13,876 nucleotides of DNA from Deltaproteobacteria bacterium. Its GTDB lineage: Bacteria > Bdellovibrionota > JACOXK01. Position 1 is the first letter of the stretch; the number at the start of each line of letters is the position of its first letter. The notes beneath the pieces are model-generated. The model ran no database searches. It saw only the letters and a list, made by a program, of their open reading frames with translations, and had not been told where the DNA came from. Location: the NCBI GenBank assembly GCA_016186995.1, contig JACPKQ010000018.1, forward strand, positions 1 to 13,876. The letters are read 5' to 3'. Of the stretch, positions 7,007 to 13,406 are shown one piece after another. The translations under genes and the position numbers were made by a program.

Positions 7007-8119
7007 TTAATACCGTTCAAATTTTTGAACCAACTTATAAGTCATTGTTCTTTCTGCCTCTTTGACAGAAGAGGCTATTAAAATTTCTATCTCTCCTGTT
7101 TGAGAAATATTTTTCAAAAAACTTATCTTTTTTCCTAAATATAAGTGAGAGGGTAGTGGATGAACCACCTCTGACATTTCTTTCAATACATCATCTGCAC
7201 TTAAATAATAAAGACGTGTGACGAGGCTATCAAACTGTTCATCTCCTTCAATAAAAGCCAGCAGAAACCCATCTTCATAAGAAAAAACTTTTGCTACTAT
7301 TGAAGAAAACTTAAAATCAAATTTTTTTAAAAGGACAGGCTTTCTTTTTTCTAAAAATTGAAGAAGTTTTATTTCACCAAAAAAATTCTCTGCTAAAAAA
7401 AAGCCTTTTCCTAACTCTTGAATCTTTTGAAATCCTTCTAAAAAAACTGTTCGAGATAAAAGAAGGTCTTCTTCAATTTCAAATGAAATAAAACGAACAC
7501 CTTCGGCTTTACCCTCTTCTGCATTCCAAAATAGGGCGTTTTGAGAAAGTGAAATATATTCAATATTACCCTCTGCTACACGATCTAAAAAAATATGGGT
7601 AGGAATTCCCTCATTGACTTTCAAAGCTTGAAGTTTTAATTCTTTAAAAAAATTTTTTTCAAAACTACTTTGAGTGTAGGAAAAAATAAAAACACTATCC
7701 CCACGTATATCTTTATTGCTCACCATTTCAAATTGAAAAGGCTCTAGACTTTTTGCTATTTGAATAATCTGTGGTTGTGAAAAAACACGAGTATCTAAAA
7801 CGTAAAGAAAAAGTAAAAAATTTTCTCCCTGTTTTTGTTCTAATAATAAACTTAAAATCCCACTGTCATAAACAGCCTTGTAGTGTTCCCCTTGCACATC
7901 TTTAAGAAGAATAAACTTGGTTTTATTTTTTTCAAAAATAAGTTTTTGAAAATCCTGATAAAGAAAAACACCGTTTTCAAAAATTTCTAAATTTTGAATT
8001 TGTGTTTGAGAAGCACTTTCTTCAGATTTTATGAAACCTAGAAAAGGTACTTCTGCACTTCCCCAAAAAGGAAATACAGAAAGAGTAAAAAATAATAAAA
8101 CAGTTTTTAAAAACTTCAC
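7007..8119 (-). CDS. Exported protein of unknown function
   Basis: A 370-residue protein I do not recognise. The N-terminus is a signal peptide (MKFLKTVLLFF core, cleavage probably after WGSA at 22). The mature part lacks cysteine and has many alternating hydrophobic/aromatic stretches such as GVFLYQDFQKLIF, FLLFLYVLDTRVF and GFLLAFIEGD, which suggests a beta-rich fold, possibly propeller-like. No catalytic motif is visible. The start is GTG (8117-8119); no in-frame ATG is available near it. A perfect TATAAT lies three bases upstream on this strand, too close to serve this start as a normal -10, so the true promoter may be the weaker TTGTTG-N16-TTTAAA pair further up. It follows the M28 gene on the same strand after 139 bases, so co-transcription is possible. 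Confidence 0.7.
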   Translation of the reverse strand: MKFLKTVLLFFTLSVFPFWGSAEVPFLGFIKSEESASQTQIQNLEIFENGVFLYQDFQKLIFEKNKTKFILLKDVQGEHYKAVYDSGILSLLLEQKQGENFLLFLYVLDTRVFSQPQIIQIAKSLEPFQFEMVSNKDIRGDSVFIFSYTQSSFEKNFFKELKLQALKVNEGIPTHIFLDRVAEGNIEYISLSQNALFWNAEEGKAEGVRFISFEIEEDLLLSRTVFLEGFQKIQELGKGFFLAENFFGEIKLLQFLEKRKPVLLKKFDFKFSSIVAKVFSYEDGFLLAFIEGDEQFDSLVTRLYYLSADDVLKEMSEVVHPLPSHLYLGKKISFLKNISQTGEIEILIASSVKEAERTMTYKLVQKFERY

Positions 8120-8258
8120 GACATTATAATTGAATCATTTAAAGTATTTGAACTTTACTCAACAAACGTACCACTTCTTCTATTGTATCAAATTGCGACA
8201 TGTAAAACCAGTAGACATTTTTTAAAAAAAATATTTAATTATTTCAATGAGTTAAGAA

Positions 8259-9527
8259 CTACTCTGACTTGCGCCCAAGGGTAGCTTGGGTAGTATATTG
8301 AACATTTTCACGAAGATAAATGATAGAAACTGTATCCCCATCTTTATGAGCTCTTAAGGCCTCTGTGTAATTATATACATCGGTGACTTCAAACTGACCT
8401 AATTTAATAATAATATCCCCTTTTTGAAGCCCTGCTCTTTGGGCAGGGGAATCTACATTAACACCTAGAAGTTTCACACCCTTACCTTGAAAACTATAAT
8501 CAGGCATGGTGCCAAAATAGGGAAGGCCTCCACCGCCCCCGGGTCCATGTGGATCTTTTGTTTCCTGGAAGGTCAATTTTTCATAACGTTGTGTTGTATA
8601 AAGAAGTGTTTCACTTAAAAAAGAAAGAACTTTGAGCATACCCTCATAATGAATAAACTCTACATCATCACTAGGCCTGTGATAATCTTCATGACTTCCC
8701 GTATTAAAAAATAAAACAGGAATATTGTGTACATAAAAAGAAGTATTATCAGAAGGGCTTTGTCCTGAAGATTGTTTACTCATACTTAATTTTTCTTTGC
8801 TATTGATAAGATCTAAAACTTCATCCCACTCAAGTGCAGTTCCAGTTCCAAAAAGAGTAAGAACATCTTCACTCAATCTCCCAATCATATCTAAATTAAG
8901 CATGGCATACGTTTTTGAAAGATCATAAGTTGGATGTTCAACAAAATAGAGCGATCCTAAAAGGCCCATCTCTTCAGCGCCAAAAACTATAAAAATAATA
9001 TTGCCATGTTTGATTTTTGTTTGTGACCACACACGCGCTGTTTCCAAAACCCCGGCAACACCCGAAGCATTGTCATCAGCACCATTGTGAATTTCTTTAC
9101 TTTGAGGATCTAAAGAACTTTGTCCCCCATAACCTAAGTGATCAAGATGAGCACCCACGACAACGTACTTATCTAAAAAATCTTTATCATTTGCGGGAAG
9201 TAGTCCAATAACATTTGCTGATAACAAACGAAAAACATGATTTTCTCTTTGAGGATGCAGTGGAAGTTCTACTAAAAATTTCTGAAAAAAAGTTTCATTT
9301 TCACCTAAAGATTTTAAACCATATTCTTGAAAAAGATGTGCAACATAATCAGCTGCTTTCCAAAAACCAAGGGTTCCTGTACCTCGCCCTTCGAGCTCGT
9401 CACTAGCTAAAAAAGAAATATGTTGTTTAAGTTTTTCAACTTGAGGAATTTCTAAATTTGAAGGATAGGCGAAAAGAAGAGAAACATTAAAAACAAAAGT
9501 TAATAAAAAATACCTCACCCTTAACAT
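8259..9527 (-). CDS. Exported M28-family zinc aminopeptidase with C-terminal PDZ domain
   Basis: A 422-residue exported peptidase. Residues 1-20 are a signal peptide (VSLLFA). The M28 domain (about 30-310) begins with the typical ISFLASDELEGRGTGT and has a complete di-zinc site: H127 in GAHLDHLGYGG, the bridging aspartate in HNGADDNASG (151/152), the general base and ligand E185-E186 in FGAEEMGLLGS, D213 in LNLDMIGR and H283 in HEDYHRPSDD. A glycine-rich linker, GPGGGGGLPYFG (328-339), leads to a PDZ domain (about 345-415; NVDSPAQRAGLQKGDIIIKL), probably for peptide or partner binding. It likely trims N-terminal residues in the periplasm or outside. The ATG at 9525-9527 has only a weak GAG upstream, and a TTGACG/TATGAG promoter ends nine bases before it. 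Confidence 0.93.
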   Translation of the reverse strand: MLRVRYFLLTFVFNVSLLFAYPSNLEIPQVEKLKQHISFLASDELEGRGTGTLGFWKAADYVAHLFQEYGLKSLGENETFFQKFLVELPLHPQRENHVFRLLSANVIGLLPANDKDFLDKYVVVGAHLDHLGYGGQSSLDPQSKEIHNGADDNASGVAGVLETARVWSQTKIKHGNIIFIVFGAEEMGLLGSLYFVEHPTYDLSKTYAMLNLDMIGRLSEDVLTLFGTGTALEWDEVLDLINSKEKLSMSKQSSGQSPSDNTSFYVHNIPVLFFNTGSHEDYHRPSDDVEFIHYEGMLKVLSFLSETLLYTTQRYEKLTFQETKDPHGPGGGGGLPYFGTMPDYSFQGKGVKLLGVNVDSPAQRAGLQKGDIIIKLGQFEVTDVYNYTEALRAHKDGDTVSIIYLRENVQYTTQATLGRKSE

Positions 9528-9536
9528 TATTTATCA

Positions 9537-9565
9537 CTCATAATATAAGCTTTAAAAAGCGTCAA
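9537..9565 (-). promoter_or_regulatory. Candidate promoter of the M28 peptidase gene, near-leaderless
   Basis: On the minus strand, -35 TTGACG (complement of 9560-9565) and -10 TATGAG (complement of 9537-9542) with a 17-base spacer. Nine bases separate the -10 from the ATG, so the predicted 5' leader is about two bases. An alternative -10, TATTAT, overlaps it but has only a 14-base spacer. Confidence 0.45.
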
Positions 9566-9576
9566 ATACTCTTTTT

Positions 9577-9587
9577 GCCGGGATGAC
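9577..9587. repeat. Remnant of a family 1 palindrome
   Basis: The 11 bases GCCGGGATGAC match the right-hand tip of the family 1 elements (CGGGGATGAC). No left half is present, so this looks like a decayed or partial copy in the divergent spacer between the M28 and subtilase genes. Confidence 0.35.
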
Positions 9588-9597
9588 AGAGCCCCCA

Positions 9598-9619
9598 TTT
9601 TTCTTAGAAATAAGAAAAA
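9598..9619. other. AT-only hairpin with GAAA loop in divergent spacer
   Basis: TTTTTCTTA (9598-9606) and TAAGAAAAA (9611-9619) are perfect inverted repeats around GAAA. It lies between two divergent promoters, so termination is not an obvious role. It may be an operator or just AT-rich sequence; poly-T tracts continue to 9677 and could act as an UP-like element for the subtilase promoter. Confidence 0.3.
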
Positions 9620-9687
9620 AATGCTCTCTAAAAAATCATTTCACAATATAATTTTTTTAATATTTTTTCTTTTTTTAAGAAAAATAT

Positions 9688-9716
9688 TTGACACAACCCG
9701 CCAAACCCACTAGGCT
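9688..9716 (+). promoter_or_regulatory. Subtilase gene promoter
   Basis: A consensus -35 TTGACA (9688-9693) and a -10 TAGGCT (9711-9716) with a 17-base spacer, preceded by long A/T tracts. The expected start near 9723 gives a leader of about 56 bases to ATG 9779. Confidence 0.65.
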
Positions 9717-9778
9717 CAGTCAATTAGAGGTATTCTTAGTTGTTGTTCTTTTCTTTTTTCCAATTCAGGAGGTTTTCA

Positions 9779-11908
9779 ATGAAAGGTCGAAGTCTGGTAC
9801 AGATTCTCGCGATTCTTGTGTTCTTGTCGGGAAATGTGGCTTTAGGCAACCTCTCTCAAAAAGAGATGGAAGAAGCAAGCAAAGCCATCCAACAAAAGAA
9901 GTCTGCAAAGGTTCTTAAAAAAGGAACCATTGTCAAACTTCGTGGGCATCAAAAACCCATTACTTTCAAAGAAGGGTTTGAACCCATTTTTGATGAGGGT
10001 AATGTTCTTTTTTCAACTTCTGATTTAAGTGAAAGTGAAGTTGAATACATGGAGCCAAACTACTATTTCGAAAATCTCATTCCAAACCAAAAATACTTAG
10101 AACTTATTGATCGAGTTTCAAAAAGCATGGCTCCCCATGCAGTTTCTCCAAGGAACACAGATTATTCTAAAGAACCTCGTATTAAACTTAATGGCAAAGT
10201 TCAAACAAAATTAGAATTAGGACAACTCATTAAAGCAGATGCATCTCGAAGTTACACACTTGATGATTCTCCTCTTAATTTTAGATGGAGCGTTTTAGAA
10301 CCGGGTGCACCTAAAGCTGTGACTGCAAGCAAAAAACCTGTTCTTGAATACACGCCAACTCAAAGGGGAACTTACACAGTAACTTTAACTCTTTCTAACG
10401 AAGCCTTTCCAGATACGGTTGAAGAGTTAGGTGATCTTGCTGCACTCTTAGGACTTTTAGGAAGTGTGCAACAAAGAATTTACTCTGAGGTACGTTTCAC
10501 AGTGGACGTTTCTCAATTTAAAGCCATTGTTATTGCAGACTCAAAAGATCCTGAGGTTCTTTACACAGAGCTTGGTAAAACAGTTCAGTTGAATGCTTCT
10601 TTAAGTAAACCTCATCCACAATATGACAGAACAGGTGTTCTTGATCACCTCTGGGCAATTCCTAATTTTATGTTTTTCAACTTAGCAGCCCCTTATTCAC
10701 AATTTAGAAAGTTTGATACAAGCCCTTACGAATCTGTTATTCGTTACACACCAGATGCTTTGGGCGGCTACTATGTTCAAGATGAAATGGTTGATGATTT
10801 TGGTGTAAGACAAACTAAAACACTCATCATAGATGTTACTAAGAATGAAGTTTTAGCAAGCTTGCCATACGACCCAACACGACCTGATGCTTTAAGACCT
10901 CTTCTTTATCAACATGATATTATTAAAACTTACGATGCTTGGAAAGAAATGGATCTTTCAAAAGCAAGCGAAGTTGTTGTGGCTGTTATCGACACAGGGG
11001 TTAACATTAACCACCCAGATTTAAACGCAAACATGTGGGTTAACAAAGCAGAATTGAACGGGCTGCCCGGTGTTGATGATGACGGCAATGGTTATGTTGA
11101 TGATGTCAACGGTTGGGATTTTACACACAATGATAATTCACCTTTTGATGACGGACACCACGGATCACATGTCTCTGGTATTATTGCTGCTGTTGCAGGA
11201 AACGGTGGTGTTGTGGGTGTTGCTCCTAACGTCAAAATTATGCCTATTAAAGGATTGTTTGGTTTTGGCTCAGGCGAGTTAGCTGATCTTACAAACGCTA
11301 TCTACTATGCCGCTGACAACGGAGCTCATATTATTAATGCTTCTTGGGGCGGGCAAATGGAAGAGCTCGCAGAAAGTAAAGCTTTGAAAGAAGCGATCAC
11401 CTATGCTCAAAATAAAGGTGTGCTTTTTGTTGCAGCGGCTGGCAATGAAACTTTAGATAATGATCAAATACCCATGATGCCAGCTTCTTATGATGTTGAT
11501 GGTATTCTTTCTGTTGCTGCCACAACTCCAGCAGACACACTTGCTTCTTTCTCAAACGTTGGAAAAACAAGTGTTGATGTGGGCGCACCTGGCACAAACA
11601 TTATTTCTACCATTAGCTGGAACCCAGAGCGCAAAGGTTATGAAGCCATGAGTGGAACTTCTATGGCAACCCCTGTTGTGGCTGGTGTTGCAGCTCTTGC
11701 TAAATCACTTAAACCAGATCTTACAAATAGGGAATTAAAAGAACTGATCATGAAAACAGGAGATGAGTTAAGATCTCTTCAAGAAATGACCGTTTCTGGA
11801 AGAAGAGTGAATGCTCTGAATCTTGTAAAAGAAATTAAAAAACTTCTACAACCTGCAGAAGAAACAACACCACCAGTTGAAATTCCAGCAGGAACTAGAA
11901 CTATCTAA
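9779..11908 (+). CDS. Exported subtilisin-like serine protease (S8) with N-terminal PKD-like domains
   Basis: A 709-residue exported serine protease. ATG 9779 was chosen because AGGAGG (9767-9772) lies six bases upstream; an in-frame TTG at 9740 has none. Residues 1-23 are a signal peptide (LVQILAILVFLSG). Residues about 24-125 form an unassigned N-terminal part. Two PKD-like beta domains follow, at about 128-245 (ASRSYTLDDSPLNFRWSV, YTPTQRGTYTVTLTL) and 246-354. The first is interrupted by a Leu-rich segment containing DLAALLGLLGSVQQ. The S8 domain (about 397-640) has the full triad: D405 in VVAVIDTG, H461 in DGHHGSHVSG and S628 in GTSMATP, plus oxyanion N556 in AAGN. An aspartate-rich loop, GVDDDGNGYVDDVNGWDF, probably binds calcium. 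The tail is short and Pro-rich. It is likely secreted or surface-bound; substrates are unknown. Confidence 0.94.
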   Translation: MKGRSLVQILAILVFLSGNVALGNLSQKEMEEASKAIQQKKSAKVLKKGTIVKLRGHQKPITFKEGFEPIFDEGNVLFSTSDLSESEVEYMEPNYYFENLIPNQKYLELIDRVSKSMAPHAVSPRNTDYSKEPRIKLNGKVQTKLELGQLIKADASRSYTLDDSPLNFRWSVLEPGAPKAVTASKKPVLEYTPTQRGTYTVTLTLSNEAFPDTVEELGDLAALLGLLGSVQQRIYSEVRFTVDVSQFKAIVIADSKDPEVLYTELGKTVQLNASLSKPHPQYDRTGVLDHLWAIPNFMFFNLAAPYSQFRKFDTSPYESVIRYTPDALGGYYVQDEMVDDFGVRQTKTLIIDVTKNEVLASLPYDPTRPDALRPLLYQHDIIKTYDAWKEMDLSKASEVVVAVIDTGVNINHPDLNANMWVNKAELNGLPGVDDDGNGYVDDVNGWDFTHNDNSPFDDGHHGSHVSGIIAAVAGNGGVVGVAPNVKIMPIKGLFGFGSGELADLTNAIYYAADNGAHIINASWGGQMEELAESKALKEAITYAQNKGVLFVAAAGNETLDNDQIPMMPASYDVDGILSVAATTPADTLASFSNVGKTSVDVGAPGTNIISTISWNPERKGYEAMSGTSMATPVVAGVAALAKSLKPDLTNRELKELIMKTGDELRSLQEMTVSGRRVNALNLVKEIKKLLQPAEETTPPVEIPAGTRTI

Positions 11909-11965
11909 AACGGAAGGGTTTAAAATCAAGGCCAGGACAGTTTTCTCTGTCACAACCCTCTCTTT

Positions 11966-12024
11966 GTCATCCCCGCCCATAGTGCAAAGCGCACAAGCGG
12001 GGATCTAAATTACTAGATCCCTAG
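11966..12024. repeat. Palindromic dispersed repeat, family 1 copy C, right half decayed
   Basis: It starts GTCATCCCCGC and pairs with GCGGGGAT as in the other copies, but the second hairpin with ATGAC is missing. Instead GGATCTA (12001-12007) pairs with TAGATCC (12014-12020). It lies 57 bases after the subtilase stop and may help end or stabilise that transcript. Confidence 0.65.
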
Positions 12025-12052
12025 CTATTTTAAGATTTAACTGCGACAACCC

Positions 12053-12070
12053 GATATACTAGATATACTA
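12053..12070 (+). promoter_or_regulatory. Tandem -10-like boxes before the exported TPR gene
   Basis: The 9-base unit GATATACTA occurs twice in direct succession and gives two TATACT -10 candidates (12055-12060 and 12064-12069). No good -35 lies 16-18 bases upstream of either (nearest CTGCGA at 12041-12046), so activator dependence is possible. Leader length would be about 14-25 bases. Confidence 0.35.
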
Positions 12071-12090
12071 TAGGTACATAAGGAGACACG

Positions 12091-13245
12091 ATGAAAAAAA
12101 CAAAACTTTTTTCAATGCTTTTAAGCTTAACGCTTTGGATACCCTTTTTAGGATATACGTTTGATAGAAGCCTCCAGGAAAACATGTGGCATACGGCTAG
12201 TGGTAAAAGCTACACTATTTTTGAAACGCTAGAGTGGTCGCCAGCTCCTATCAGCATGTATCTCGTTAGCTTTCAAACACAGGTTGATCCACAAAACTCA
12301 AAAGAAGTTGCCTATGAAAACTATGATCTCCTGACACATTTTTATCACTTTTATGCCCCTGAAAAAATAAAGAAGAAAAGCTTTGAAGAAAAAACACAGT
12401 ATCTTGTCATCTTAAGAGCATTTCAAAAAAAACCCGTTGGTGAAAAAAAAGAAAAATATCTTGAATTTACAAAAAACTTTAATGGGGTTGAAAGAATTGC
12501 CAAAGCAAATAAAAAAATGGATCAAAACCGTCTTCAAGGTTTGAAACTTTTAAATGCTAAAAAGTTCAAAGAAGCGCTCGCGGCTTTTTCCAAAATTAAG
12601 GAAAAAACAGCACAGGATTATGTTCATGCAAGTAATATCTATCTTTATCTCGGGAAAAGAGAGTTTGCCAAAACAAATGTTCTCGCAGGGCTCAAGAATT
12701 TTCCAGACCACCTGGGTCTTCTTCATAATCTTGCCACAATCACTGTTTTTGAAGGTACTTATTTAGTAGAGGGAAAATATGAATATGACCCAGAGGTCAT
12801 GAATGAGGCTAAAAAGACACTTCAAAAAATCATCAAACAAAAGAAAGATGATTATCTCGCTTATTCAAACTTAGCCACCGTTGAAACAGCTCTTCAAGAT
12901 TACAAAGCTGCTGAAAAAATTTTAAATGACCTTATTTCAAAGAGTGCAGAGCCGTCAGATCTTTATAAAAGAGTGGGAGACCTTTATATTTTTCAGAAAA
13001 ATAACAAGAAAGCAGAAGAGTTGTTTGTGCAAGGTTTAAAAACAAACCCGCAACACTTTCAACTTCTTTCCTCTTTAGGACAGCTTTATCACAAGGACAA
13101 AAAATTCGATAAAGCAATCACGTACTACAATCAAGCTTTAACATCAGTGGGTAGGATGCCGGCTGAGAAAAAAAGATTAAAAAAAGAAGTCACCTCGGTA
13201 CAAAAAAACCTGACACGAGCACAAGAGAAAAAACCCCTGAAATAG
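12091..13245 (+). CDS. Exported TPR-repeat protein
   Basis: A 384-residue protein with an N-terminal signal peptide (MKKTKLF, core SMLLSLTLWIPFL) and no other membrane segment. It is probably periplasmic; the cleavage site is unclear. Residues 25-140 have no recognised domain. From about 145 on the protein is TPR: 145-172 (LKLLNAKKFKEALAAFSKI), 175-206, 255-288 (YSNLATVETALQDYKAAEKI), 289-322 (GDLYIFQKNNKKAEELF) and 323-356 (LGQLYHKDKKFDKAITYYNQ). A Lys-rich charged tail follows. AAGGAG at 12080-12085 lies five bases before the ATG. The gene stands alone between the subtilase and the coiled-coil gene and ends at a strong terminator hairpin. Its role is probably scaffolding in the envelope; partner unknown. 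Confidence 0.85.
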   Translation: MKKTKLFSMLLSLTLWIPFLGYTFDRSLQENMWHTASGKSYTIFETLEWSPAPISMYLVSFQTQVDPQNSKEVAYENYDLLTHFYHFYAPEKIKKKSFEEKTQYLVILRAFQKKPVGEKKEKYLEFTKNFNGVERIAKANKKMDQNRLQGLKLLNAKKFKEALAAFSKIKEKTAQDYVHASNIYLYLGKREFAKTNVLAGLKNFPDHLGLLHNLATITVFEGTYLVEGKYEYDPEVMNEAKKTLQKIIKQKKDDYLAYSNLATVETALQDYKAAEKILNDLISKSAEPSDLYKRVGDLYIFQKNNKKAEELFVQGLKTNPQHFQLLSSLGQLYHKDKKFDKAITYYNQALTSVGRMPAEKKRLKKEVTSVQKNLTRAQEKKPLK

Positions 13246-13267
13246 CTTTATCTGTTAATTAAGTATT

Positions 13268-13336
13268 GTGTCCCAGAAGTTTAGCCACACTGCTGTCCCT
13301 CGAAGGACAGTCCTTGGGGGTGTGGGGGCACTTTTT
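13268..13336 (+). terminator. Three-tier hairpin terminator (structured RNA element)
   Basis: Three nested stems: outer GTGTCC (13268-13273) with GGGCAC (13326-13331, one G-T wobble), middle CCACAC (13285-13290) with GTGTGG (13320-13325), inner CTGTCC (13293-13298) with GGACAG (13305-13310). TTTTT (13332-13336) follows the outer stem directly. It is markedly GC-richer than its surroundings. Termination of the TPR transcript is the simplest reading; a leader RNA of the following gene is possible but less likely. Confidence 0.65.
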
Positions 13337-13340
13337 ATTC

Positions 13341-13368
13341 TAGACAAAATTTTTTCATTTGATAGGCT
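13341..13368 (+). promoter_or_regulatory. Candidate promoter of the coiled-coil gene
   Basis: -35 TAGACA (13341-13346) and -10 TAGGCT (13363-13368), 16-base spacer, right after the terminator. The -10 is identical to that of the subtilase promoter. Expected leader about 32 bases. Confidence 0.45.
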
Positions 13369-13406
13369 GAAAATTTGTTGAACACGCACCTGAAGGAGAA
13401 AGTAGT

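Noticed and set aside
9740-9778. TTG start for the subtilase
   Set aside because: No ribosome binding site; ATG 9779 has AGGAGG at good spacing and starts directly at a typical signal peptide.
11936-11951. Hairpin GACAG-TTTTCT-CTGTC after the subtilase as a terminator
   Set aside because: Only five base pairs and no T-run follows.
13316-13328. G-quadruplex from two G5 tracts
   Set aside because: Only two G-tracts are present, and both are better explained as stem arms of the terminator hairpin.
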